The position numbers and the translations under genes are program-made. A DNA stretch of 64,000 nt from Torreya grandis. Its lineage: Eukaryota; Streptophyta; Pinopsida; Cupressales; Taxaceae. Below, in pieces: positions 13,851 through 26,131 of this stretch; positions within the stretch are counted from its first letter, which is position 1, and each line of letters opens with the position of its first letter. Location: positions 167,501 to 231,500 of the forward strand of contig JARHVA010000350.1 in the NCBI GenBank assembly GCA_037957365.1, given 5' to 3'. The notes under the pieces are model-generated. The model had not been told where the DNA came from. It did not search any database and worked only from the letters and a program-made list of their open reading frames with translations.

Positions 13851-16800
13851 ATGTCAGACTTTACCTATCCAAACCTATCTAGATTCTTTACACATACATC
13901 TTGTATATCCTTACCACATATCTATCCCATCATCCTTTGTATATATCCTAGTAATCATCCTTATCATCTTATCATTATACATATTATCTTTATCCCATAT
14001 TCTCTTATCTATTCATACCTACTTATCATAATTCATACCCCCATATTACTTTATACACATCATCTTGTACACCCCCTCACATTTTTCAATCACATCTTGT
14101 ATATCCTTGCCTCATCCTCTTGTACATAATTTTAGTCACATCTTATCCTGCTAACTTACATTTTTATCTTACACATCCATCTTCCATTATCCATATTGTC
14201 CTCATCCCTTTCTAGTCTCACCATATCCCCACATCATATACCATACCCCCATCTTACCTTGTACATCTTTCTATTTGTATATTCTTTTCATCCATTATTT
14301 TCTCTATACCCTCATAATCTAACCCTCTCTACCCATCATTAATTGTCACCCCATCCACTTGCATATTATAACCATCATCATCCTCTTTAATCTATTTTCA
14401 ATATCCCATCTATCATATCAATTCTAGTCTAATCATATACACCGATCATATCCCCCCAATCCTAATTGTCATATTGTATATCCTAGTTTTACCCTCTTGT
14501 ACACAACTTTGTTATCTTATACATCCTATTATTCCTATCCTATCCTAGTCCCACCTATCATTCATCCATCACTCACCCATATTAATCATAATCTTGTCCA
14601 TACTTTTCTCAATATGACTTTATACATATCATCCTTTTATACTTTACTCCATTTACCATTTTGTCTTAAACATATTCACCCATACCCATATAACCAACAT
14701 CTTGTGCATCTTTATCTCATTATTCTCTTGCATAGATCCTTTCATCTTTTACATCCTCATCACCATCCCCTTTGTGTGTGTGTGTGGGTGTGATATTTTT
14801 GTGCATCCGTTTACATATCCCATACTATCTTCTCTTCATCCTATCCTAGTCATACCCCATCATCTTATATATCTTTATCACCTTTCCTTTTATATCCTTT
14901 TAATTATACCATCTCCTATCTTAGATTAGTCACACCTTTTCATAATAACACATCATCCATAATCAATCATACCTCACTTTGTCCTTGCCTTACCCGTCAA
15001 TCAAACCATAATCTTAATCATTCCCATATCATTTTATTGACATCACCCCCTTACATATTTGATCCTAACCCATCACCTATCCTAATCCCATCTTTTCTAA
15101 CTATCCACATTTTATCACAAGTCCACCTCATCCATAGTATTAATCATCCCCATACCATCTTGTCTCATTATCCCATCACCTTTTATATTTTTATTTTACC
15201 TTCTTGTACATTATTTATTCTCTTTTACATCCTTTTAATCATATTTTATCACTAAACACATACATAATTAGTCATCCACTAATCACATCTTAATCATACC
15301 TCATCATCTATATCTTATCTTACATCCATACTTGATCACTTATCTTGACCTTTCCTTCATCACCCATCTAGTCATAACCTCATCTTATTCTAGTTGGCTT
15401 CTAGGTCACATATGGGTCTAAACCATCTGCCTTTCATTACCCCTTTATCATTTCATCATCACACATATCCTTATTCCATTGTCCTAATCAACTTCATCAC
15501 CTAATCCTAACCCATCCCATATAGAGAAAATTGGCCTAAGGTTTTGATATAGTCCTATCATCCACATCATCATATCATCATACTCCATTATCCTTTATCC
15601 TTTGGTCAGATACTCATACCTAGTTAATATATTTTTAGCATCTTGTCACCTTTTTGGTCTCAATATAGAAAAACCATCAACCTAATCTAGTCCAATCATC
15701 TTACCTTATTCATTACTAGCACCCATCATATCATCCTCTTGTAGTTTTGAATATTAAGCGCCCATCACATTCCCAATCCTTTTAATAATTTTATGACTAG
15801 GAATTGTTGATAAGTTGTTAGTACATATTTCACTATCAATCTAACATTTGATCATAGTCCTTAATCCATTAGTCTATCTCATCTCCATCATTACCTATCA
15901 TATTAACTTAGTCCTTTACATATATTTTGTTCAAGAGCCTTATCTAATCCTTATCCTACCTATATTATACATCATCTATTAACCATCATCATGGAACCAA
16001 ACCCTACCTTCATTGTCAAATATATACATGCCAATAAGGATGATATCCTTTTGTGACTCATTATGATGGGTGTAATAATTCCTAAAGGTGTTTATCCCCT
16101 TCAACTAATTTCATCTTCCATCCAAGCCCCTTCATGTGAATCCTATACCAATCCTCCATCCACTAGTCATAAACCATCAACTTACCCTTCCCATACTGGC
16201 AAAGGGAATCCAATCTTGGCCACCTTTCCATCCACCTAGTCACATCAACAACCATCTAATAAAAATTCCAATGCTTCCACATTCAAGTTGCAAAGAGAAA
16301 CAAGTTCTTATAGTCCCCTTCTTATGTCCTTTGAAGCCCTTTTAAAATAATTAGTCACTGCCAACATGATGGTTTATCCACCTATCTAACATCTTGATCC
16401 TACTAAACCCAAGCCCTCTTAGTATAAAGACAATCAATATTATGCATATCACCAAACTTGGGGTATATAATTAATTGATGTTGACCTTTCTAAGGTTTTT
16501 TCTAGGACCTCATTGACCATGGTGACATAATAATTTATAATGAACTAGATGAATCCACATCCCTAGGTGAATAAAAATAGTAATTCCAAGATTCCATTCC
16601 TAATAATGATCAAGCTCTTCCGTTTCCAAGCCAATGTTAAGACACCACACCCATCCTACATTATCCCCCCATCCTTGAAAAATCCTCCATCACAATCAAG
16701 TCTATTCCTTATGAGCCTAGTCCCTCCATCTCAAATAAGTCCCTCTATGATCCTACCATTGTCAAACCTATCATTCAACCATCATCTCCCTCTCACCCAT

Positions 16801-19800
16801 CACCTCAAATACCCCTTATGAGTGGATAATTCATATGAAAATAGAATCATTATATATTATGCATTGGAGTCAACTTCAAATTCATCATCTGAGGTATTAT
16901 ATTCTATAGGATCATGTTCAACACCCCTATACAAATTAGATTCTTCATAAAAAAATCATCCCTTATTAATGATGATAATGCCTATATTTTTAGAGGATAC
17001 CTATAATATAGATACCATTGATTTATTACCAAGTATATATTTTGATTCCATTCTAGATGATGACATCATAAATGATTTCTTTCAAGCTTTATCTCTTAAA
17101 GATTGTTAGAGTGAATATGATCCTCCTTTGGATGCATCTACTCCAGATAGTCCTAGTGATCCTTTTGTTGATCCTGAAGAGATTTTATCTAATGTCAAAA
17201 TTGGGTATCCTAAGAGCCCCTATGAAGACTATGCTTCCTCATCATCACTCATTGACCTCATCACACCATTTCCCTCACCTTCATCCATCATGAATCCCTT
17301 TCTTCCCATCGATGATTATTTAATCACCTCCCTTTGTAAGGATGAGAAAGAACATACATTATTGAACCACTCCTTAAGAAATATAATGTGTGCCATAATT
17401 ATAAATTTCTAAGACTATATTTCAAAAGTTATAAATAATAATCAAGTCATATTTGATCATATCAATTAAATTCAAGAAAAATTAAATCATTAACCTTATC
17501 CAAAAATTTCTTCTCCTAGTGAAGCCTGATATCTATTACTAGGAGACTATCAAAGTTAAAAGAGTCATTTTATATCAAGTCCAAGATTAATATCCCCTCA
17601 TGAATCCCAAAATAAATTACCATGGGATAGTCAAAATCCAAACAATGTCAAAATCATGGCTGATAATCCTTTAAATACTATGATTAAAGAGCACCAAAAT
17701 CAAATTGTTTTAGATCTCATGTAGTCTTTTATTGCATGGCACTAATCAAATAAATCATGCCCCACATCTCTAATGAAGTATGAAACTACTATCCATAATA
17801 CTTTATAACCTATCACCCTATCCTATCATGATCCTATCATTCATTTTAGTCCTATTCCTCCATCATCATCTATCCCACCATTATATCATAATCTTATCAT
17901 CCATCGAAGTACCATACCTCCCCATCAAGATTTAATTGAATATATACCTCACATAACTTCCCCAAGTATCATTATCTCTCTTAGGGGAGATTATGATACT
18001 TGGTCTAGATATCTAGAGGGATCACAATCAAGAATCACACTAGGTCACAAGGTCCCTAATATATCTAGCAGTAATGATGACATGATCCAGTATCACACAT
18101 CCCTAGAATAGGTGTTTGATAAATAATCTAGCCAATGTTCATTCATTTCATCTCACCCATCATCTAGTAAATTTAGATGCCTAATAATATCAAAATTCAA
18201 AATAAATAAATAAAATCATTTATCCAATGGTGAAAACTAGGTTTCTGGAGCCTTGGGAAAGTACCATGATGAAAATTGGTTTTCGATGTCATGGTAAAAT
18301 AATATATGATCCACATTATTCCTAAAATTTGGGGGAAGATCCATCCATTTCCTATCCTTGTCCATCTATCCCACTTATTACATCCCTTATCCACTTTGTC
18401 TATATCACCCATCATTTTACCCCTTAATTTATTGTTCTTACCCATCATCCACTATCATATAACGAATCCTATCTCTTCATCTTTCCCATATTTAACTTCA
18501 TAAATAAGTTTAAATTGTCTTAATAATTTTCCCTAACTCCTCTTGGCATATCCTCTAATGGACGCTTAGGCAAAGAACCATCTAGTTCTTTCATGATGTG
18601 GTCATTGGCTATCCCTAGTATATTTATCCTTGGTCATCATCATCATCATCCTTTATCATCTCATCCATCATCATTACATACTTATCCTAGTTAGTAGGCT
18701 TGGTATTCCCTTTGATAGTAAAACCATTTGTATAGTATACATACATATTCTAAAAATCCCTAAAAAAATTGAAATATGTCAAAAACCCTAAAAAGTATAA
18801 AACTTGAAAGAGCAAAATTAGTTCATAATGTCTTGTCCTATACCCAATCCCTTATTCACACCTATCTCTATGTCATGTGTCTTTTCTTATCCCACATATT
18901 TAGATACAACATCTAGTCTTGGCACCAAATTGGAGTGGTCACCCATCTCTCCATCTCTTTATCATACTTGACTTAGGTATTATTAGCACACACCACTTTG
19001 TCAAAAATTTAATTTGGCACCCTTCACTTCCTTATCAACCCCCTTTTCATAAATATAACCCATCACATAAATCTTTTCTATCATGAAAGGTGTTTTATCC
19101 CATAATTGTCCTTATCATTGCCTCTTCATACCTATCACCCATATAATTATTATTTACTAGTTTGAAAGGTATTTGATCCCATCATATCTTAGTTTCCTTG
19201 CTAGATTATATTTTTGAAGGGCCTTGTCTATTGGTAATCTTTGGTCATCACTTATTTAATAACCTTCCTTTGACCAATTTTGGATTAAATTTATATACCA
19301 AGTCAATATTCAAATACCTTATCCCATCCTCCCTCCTTCTATCCTTAACTAGGGGAAACATCTTAGCTTAATCCTAATCATGATCACCTTATCCAAATCC
19401 AAGTCCATCCTAAGTCCACAATCACATTATGATCATCCAACCCATCATCTAATAACTCATCCAATCATTAGGCAAGACATAATGACACTTACTGTAGATA
19501 CTTATGTGTGTGTTACTTATTTTATTGGTTTGTCTTGTTTTCATGTCTTTTATCATGTATATATCTTTTTCATCTTATGTTGTACTTGAATAATGTATTT
19601 TTTATATTTGGTAATGAATGGTGATGCTATTAGGACACCAAAAGTGCCATAAAATATGTAGAGTTTGCTATTTTCCCATACACTTTGCACAGTGTCCTCT
19701 TGGTCATGTTTATATCATGGGGCATCTTGTCAAGTCCTATATTTTTGGATTAATTAGACTATGATGAGTTTTATGGAATTTTTTATGGCTTGATCATCTT

Positions 19801-20600
19801 CTATTATTTATTACAATAATTAATCCTCTCAATGCATTAGACTAACATCCCATATTTTATCCTTATCTCATCATCTAAATCATATCCTTCAATTACTCAC
19901 AAGCCTAATGATCTGCATCATCATCACTTTATAATCACTAATCATCATCATCATCACCATATTTTATCCACTATTTATAATGACATCAAATTAAGGTATT
20001 TTTAGATTATGTAGGAAGCACTTGGCCATGTTTTCATGCCCAAGGATAATTTGGCCACTATCTCTTCTATCCTCATCATCAATCAAATAATTTGGACACT
20101 CAATCATATAAATTATTCTCTATTATCACATACATCATAATGATTAAATTTAGCTTTGAGGTACACTTATCATTAATATTATAAAATCATCATCTTATCC
20201 TGGCCAATAGCTCTCCCTTACACACATCCTTGATTTGGATACATCTAAAGATTATAGCCTTTTAATCCTATTATCATTCTATTATGATTGATTCCCCTTT
20301 GGGATGTGTCTACAATTATAACACCCATCATCTTTCCTCCTTATGCATGTGTCATTTCCAATGGTATAATCAATTTATATCTCATTTTTCAAGTAAAATC
20401 ACTCGTGTTCTTCATCTTCTATCCCACATATAGCATCCCATCCCCTCATCTATTCATCTTATCCCACCTATCATTTCCTCTTTCAAGTGGCCATCTAGCT
20501 CATTTTTACCTGCACATCCCCTTGAGGGGGCATCATATCCAATAGCATCATCTACTAAAATTTCATCCATGATATGGTTTTTCTTTGAAATACCATTACT
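13850..20600 (+). repeat. 6.7-kb G-poor, C/T/A-rich tract
   Basis: The plus strand is dominated by words such as catcttgtacatcc, tatcccatcatc and ctatcatcc, with G rare over thousands of bases. Variants of catcttgta[tc]atcctt recur irregularly from 13905 to 14880, suggesting a decayed tandem repeat. The open frames at 13851-14129, 14497-14929 and 15037-15255 are products of this composition (Ile, Ser, His, Pro and Tyr only) rather than genes. The gag remnant at 15990-17412 lies within the tract and shares the bias. Confidence 0.65.
15990..17412 (+). pseudogene. Element G gag remnant with Tat-like zinc-knuckle region
   Basis: A gag-type polyprotein fragment begins near ATG 15990 (MEPNPTFIVKYIHANK). 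Around 16435-16560 the frame reads YYAYHQTWG, then, after stops and decay, DLIDHGDIIIYNELDE. This is the layout of the Tat-lineage gag zinc-binding module (Cys/His pair, Gly-His, then a hydrophobic helix ending in LIDxGD), with the Cys already lost. Downstream are Pro/Ser-rich stretches and an acidic open segment (17128-17412, MDASTPDSPSDPF...). It is broken by stops and frameshifts throughout. The same module occurs three times in element C, so the two share a gag lineage despite different PBS types. No protease or RT follows. Confidence 0.55.
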
Positions 20601-20637
20601 CCTCTCACTTTTAATACCCTTTCAAAGAGGGGAAAAA
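17413..20637 (+). other. Element G 3' interior, no recognisable coding
   Basis: The stretch continues the G-poor composition to about 19480 and again at 19800-20560. The short frames at 18306-18503, 19380-19589 and 20288-20545 do not resemble any retrotransposon domain. A more mixed segment at 19480-19790 is probably 3' untranslated sequence. The run caaagaggggaaaaattt (20622-20639) just before the 3' LTR is the likely polypurine tract. Confidence 0.5.
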
Positions 20638-21396
20638 TTTATGCACTAAATTATGCTCACCCTATTAATTATCATTAACTTAGTCTAAATCCTATATTTA
20701 TTAGCTAAAATAACTATTAGCCTAATATTCCCCATTATATTAATATATCCCATAAATGTTTACATCATTTTAAAAACAAATTAATTCTCTCATTAAATCC
20801 CTAATAATACCTATTAGCTACTAACCTACCCCCTAAACCCACTAGCTGATTTAAAATTCATATTTATTCACCTACCACCCTAGCTATTCCTACATCCATA
20901 GGAATCCTAATCCTAATTAATCCATATCTAATCTCTGTCATTATCCCATAAACCTATGGAGAAGCCTATATAATTGGAGAAGCTCCTCCAAGTCTCTATA
21001 AGTCTCCAAACTAGAGACTTCAACTAATTTTAAATTCTTCAAAATTCCCTCCACTTGCCTATTTAAAAAAACTCTCCCTCCACCCTCAAACCATATATAA
21101 AATACATAAATAATTCATGACCATTTATATAACTAAGTAAAATCAAATTTTAATAGCCAATCCTCATTCAAGCATCACTCATCTATCATCTTTGATAAAA
21201 CATCCATGTCAATCTAAATCTACATGCAATCAATTACAAATCCATTTTCAAATCCTAGAAGGAGGTTATTAGAATCAAGGATTATACGTTCATATAATTT
21301 TGATTTATTTCTATAATATTTCATAATGAGGTATTTTGTGGTTTGATTTTTAATTATCTTGTTAAATTCACATAGTGTGCTCAAAATCTCTCTATA
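20638..21396 (+). repeat. Element G 3' LTR (759 bp)
   Basis: Collinear with 10690-11421. The preceding purine run serves as PPT, and the following atagccttg is the TSD copy plus resumed N LTR sequence. Several small indels distinguish the two LTRs. Confidence 0.82.
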
Positions 21397-24300
21397 ATAG
21401 CCTTGAAGGTGTTGTTTTTATTTATATCTTGTATTGTCATGGTAAGTTGTGTTGTAGTTCCTAGTGGTGATCAAGGTCTCCTAGAGTGGAAAATCCAAAC
21501 TATGATTTCATGATCATAAAAGTGACTAACCAACTTTTATAAATTGACCCTTCATAAGTTTTAGCAGAGTTCAAGGTAAGTTTGACAAGATTAATGTAAT
21601 TTCTCATTTTGTTGTGTGTTTATCCAAACAATTACATGTCAAGTCCAAGTTAGTTTAAGAATGATAAAGTTTTATATGGTATTTTTAGGTCATGTATGCA
21701 TGTAAAATATCATATTTATAACTCTCTTTATATGTAAAATTAATAAAATTAAGCCTATTTCACTCTTCTAATGTTATAATCTATTTCAATTATTTTATTG
21801 CTCATTTTATAACATGTAAGAAATGAATAGTGTAAGATATGGTAGTAAAATAATTTGAATACACTCTTGGCACATTTATCCACCTCTACATAGGCTTGAA
21901 GATACTCCATGAACACTTTTTCCTCAACTCCAATAGAGTTCCAATAAAAATATAGTTGTTTTCATTACTAGAAAGGGTTATATTAAGGTATTATTATAGG
22001 TTTTCCAAGTTAATATGGTATAAAACAACCTTCATCAATTATTACATCCTATATAGGTTTTATCCTTACTCATAAGTGTGTAAAAAGTGAAAAAATGGTA
22101 GAAGTTTCCTCCATTTCTCCATCAATCCCCTTGCAAGTAAAATAAGGTGGTTTTAAAATGCTTGGTTCAAGAAGGAGAAAAAAAGATGGATTAAATGATC
22201 ATATGGGTAGATAGGTGCCCATATTAACTCAATATTACATATATATTTTTAAGGTTATATTTCTTAAATCTATGAACCATTGCTAACAAAATAAGTTCTT
22301 TAAAACCCTCTCAAAACCCCACTATCTTAGTTTTAGTATATTTCCTTGCATTTCAAAACTTGTTGATCAGAATGAAGGATGGTTTGAGGTATTTTAGGAT
22401 CTCTATGGTCTTTAAACATCACTTTTATCATTTATTTTTCATGTTTGGGTACTTAATGTCAAGAAAATGTTGTTTTTATTATTTTTAAGAATGACATACA
22501 AGGTTTATGAAGATAAAGGATGTCTTCATGCATAATATGATGGTATAAATATATAAAGGATGGTGTTTTATCTACAATATACCATTATGTATTTTAAATA
22601 CACTATATAATCCCAAAATTACTAAACATGGAACGAGTATGAACCTACAAGTTTGTGTCAGCTTGTAGATGTGAGTGTCGACTGACAAATAGGGTATTGA
22701 GTCTTGAAATGAAAATAGAACGTCTCATATATGTTTATATCATAATTTCACACTATATAAATGATATTTAAAACCTTTTTTACTTTCCAAATTAATTTTA
22801 TTATATATAAATATGGGTACAACCTTCAATAGAGAAAGTACAAACCTGTATGGTAGGGTGTGAAGAGAAGTTATGAGGTTAGTCTATAAGAGCATAATAA
22901 AAGAATTCATTTTTGGGATCATGAATAATATCTAAATAAATATCTAAATCACTCATAAATACATGTAATATCCCTATAATCAATTAATGGGCTACTATTA
23001 GTGCATACACAATCCAATGTACACCTATAGTCTTTAAGGGCAAAGAAGATAGTTACATGAGTAAATTCCATGAAGGTATTGTGAAGTAGCATAGGTGAAA
23101 TTAAAATTGATATAATTCATGTTATAGAATATATGAATATCATATACATCCATAAATGATAAAAAAATCTAATAATCACTCTTTAATTGTACTTGCAGCT
23201 ATAGTCTTAAAGAGCATTAGTGTGATGTTTGGAAGCCAAACTAGGCGTTTAAAGATAGTCTTGAGAGGTTTAAATGAAATTTGATATTAAAAATTGGTCT
23301 AATATCTCAAAATTAATAATAAAAAAACTTAATATACCAATAATAACATCATAATTAGATAAAATAAAAGTGAAAGTCGACCTACATGTTTTTAGACTTG
23401 CAGGTCTATATTCTCAACCTAAGGAGTAATATTTGCATGGATGATGATGGTTTGAAGAACAAGTGAAAAGTTAATTTAATTAAAAATATGATATAAATGT
23501 CTCTAAATGGTATAAAAAATGGAATAATTTTAAAAAAAAATCTTATTTTTATCCTTAATAAACATCAAACTCAAACAAGACCTATAAACCTGCTAAAATC
23601 TCCTTCTAGGACCCTATTTCCAAGAATTGAATAGAATATGAAATTATTTTCATTAGTATGGTTAATTTAATGGATATAATAGTTATTTTTAATATTTATT
23701 GAAAATTTAAGACCTTTAATAAGATCAAAAAGTAATCCAAAATACCAAAAGAGCACCTATAACCATGTTGTGCATCCTCAAATGCCTATAAAATTATGGA
23801 AACTAGCATGTTAAATAAATTTGAAGGGTGATAATGTAGAACCAATGGTGGGATAAGTTTAAGGAGGGTGGGTAAGACCTAAAAAGGTCTTATTTTTTAT
23901 TTAAAAACTACAGAACTATCTCTAGACACTTTTATTAGCTCTCAACCTACTCAAGCCTTTTTTTTGCAACCTAGGGCTAAATTTTTTTTGACTCACCTAA
24001 TCTAAATTATAACCCATGAAACTTCATGAAAAATTTACAACATACCTTTTTTTATATTCCATAAATTATTTTGGTATTTTTTAAGAAGTATTTTAAGTAT
24101 TTGTACATTATATAGGATTGTAGGCTTGCTTTAGGTCTAATTGGAAAAGGTAGATGTTGAGAAAATGGGAATGTGTTTGGATTTGAGATCTAAATTTTGG
24201 TTAAAGTTGTAAGGGGATAATGGGTACCCAAATATACACTTAATTTTCATATAATAATTGTGTATCTCTCAGACCAAGGATATTTATACCAAAATAGGGC

Positions 24301-25303
24301 TACAAAGAATAGGCCTTCCTAAAGAGAATATATGAAAATGATGAATGAAATTACCAAACAAAGGTGGAATGATGCTTAGTTCTAGGTTATCAATAATTTT
24401 ATAAGGTAGTTATAATCAAAAATATTACTTGGTATCTCATAATAAATTTTAGAAGTAGTTTTAAGTGTTCAAGTTTGAGTCACCAAGCCAAGCATAACTC
24501 CTACGCCACCTTGCTCAAGTTGTCATCAAATTTAGCACACACATGTTGAAGATAAACATCATAACTATCATTTGGTAGTAGAATATTTATTGTAACTTAT
24601 TCCATGATTGTTTCATATCCATAATTGGCTCTTAACACCTAATTGTTATCTATGTATTCTTCCTTCTCCTATTTGTATGCATGACTATATCATTGAAAGG
24701 GATTCTTCCACCAAGATTATCGTGTATCCATAATCTTTTATATGCCTATTGATAAATAAATGACTTTTACTCCTCTATCTATGGTTGTTTTTAGTGTGGA
24801 TATTTGAATGGTTGATTTAGGCAAGTGTAGACTTAGCGCACCTTATCTTGTTGTCATATTCTTCTTGACTTCTTGTAGTTATTTTTCTATTATAGGTTGT
24901 GGATAGTGTCATTTGGTGTTATAAGTGGATAAATAGTGTCTAACATCTTCCATTTTATTATCACATTGCTTCACCTCTTAGAAAATCAGTCATGTAAAAT
25001 TTTCTTGTAGGAGAAGTGTATTTTTAGGGTAGTCATATAGGTCTTAGTGCATATGCAAATCAGTGGTAGAGGTCATAACATTTGGTACATCACCTCCATT
25101 TTAGTTTATATCTTTTTCCAACCCTTTTCCCTTGAAATTATTATCTTATTTTTTAGTTATTAAGTGATCCATCAAGGGAGATAGCCATATATAGACACTC
25201 AATCTATTCTATAGGTCACCCATAACCTAGGATTGATCCCAAGCTATCACTTAAGTGAAGAGGCTTGAACAACCTCATTAGAGTTTAAAATTTTGATGAT
25301 AAT
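21397..25303 (+). repeat. Element N 3' LTR, main part
   Basis: Collinear with 3601-7692 across its whole length: tagccttgaaggtgttg at both starts, gtgactaaccaa near 3727 and 21520, cataacatttggtacatcac at 7460 and 25074, and the final ggtcacccataacct near 7591 and 25217. The end was placed where homology to the H LTR resumes, to within about 10 bp. Confidence 0.78.
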
Positions 25304-26131
25304 AAAAACTTTATAGTCTAATTAGGAAGTATATTTAATTCCTTATGATCTCACAAACAATATTTTATTATTTTTAGTTGAAAAAGAATAAAAAATCTTT
25401 ATTTTTATACAAAATAAAAATCAATAGAACTTACTTGTTCACTGCCCCCACAGAGGAAAAGAAAAAAAAATATAACTTGCTTAATTTATAGCTTCCTTGT
25501 CTTCTCTAAGTACCATGGTTAGCATTTTATAGCCATGACCAAGTTAGTATTTCTCCATCCTCCATTATTTATCCTTCTCTCCCAAATCTCCTTCTATCTA
25601 TTCCACCAAATATTCCAAACTACTCTCTTAACCAAATATCTTTTTAGTTACACCCCATATCCTCAAATGCACCCAACTCAAAATGAAAATGACATTATTG
25701 AAAGATAAAAAAAATTAGGTCATTCTTATTTTATTTTTTTGGGAGTTAAAATCCCACATCCCCTACTAAACACTATCATTTTATAAATCAAATCTTTGGT
25801 TTATAAATTAATACCATGCAAAATAACTAGTGAACCTAACATGAGTTAAAATAAACATAATAGAATAAAACATTAACATCTCCACAAATATGACTAATTC
25901 ATTTAAGCTTATAAAAAACACAAAACAATAACCTTTGTTATGCATGATAAAAAACACTAGATTTAAATGTTTTTATAAATGTTAAGGTAGGCTTATGGTT
26001 CACCAACAAGTTTAGGCTTGTGTTTCTCAAGCTCATGACTCAATGGGACTACCTCATTTATTGAACATTAAAACAAAGTTGTGGAAACAATTAGATATAA
26101 GATAATAAAAACCTATGATAAAATAAAGATA
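25304..26131 (-). repeat. Element H 3' LTR, segment 2 of 3
   Basis: Matches 59651-60475 of the intact H LTR, including tcaatagaacttacttgttc (25421 and 59760) and the phrase starting caatggg[ac]ct (26041 and 60374). It lies between the right end of N and the left end of the Copia element, and its last five bases (agata, 26127-26131) are the Copia target-site copy. Confidence 0.85.

Larger units (their letters stand above)
10690..21396 (+). mobile_element. Element G: gag-only LTR retrotransposon nested in N's 3' LTR
   Basis: LTRs at 10690-11421 and 20638-21396 share long words such as aaaattccctccacttgcct (11101 and 21041). TSD is ataga (10685-10689) against atagc (21397-21401), and the uninterrupted site tatagcc is present in N's 5' LTR near 3600. 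A Met-type PBS follows the left LTR and a purine run precedes the right LTR, fixing the plus orientation. The 9.2-kb interior holds a leader with hairpin repeats, a G-poor tract, and a Tat-like gag remnant. No RT, RNase H or integrase motif could be found. Confidence 0.82.
3528..25303 (+). mobile_element. Element N: non-autonomous LTR retrotransposon with about 4-kb LTRs
   Basis: This plus-strand element is inserted in the H 3' LTR. Its 5' LTR (3528-7692) and 3' LTR (10612-10689 plus 21397-25303) are clearly the same sequence; for example cataacatttggtacatcac is at 7460 and 25074. The LTR start is a mutated TGTTAAC (tattaac at 3528, ttttaac at 10612). A Tat-like PBS follows the left LTR. Removing the nested element G leaves about 11 kb, of which only 2.9 kb (7693-10611) is interior. 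The interior looks gag-like and no RT or integrase motif is visible, so N is probably non-autonomous. The TSD is weak: gaacc at 3523 against aaaac at about 25304. Confidence 0.75.

Noticed and set aside
13851..15255. Plus-strand open frames of 70-98 codons (13851-14129, 14497-14929, 15037-15255)
   Set aside because: They consist of Ile, Ser, His, Pro, Tyr and Leu because the strand lacks G. They overlap each other in different frames and match no domain.
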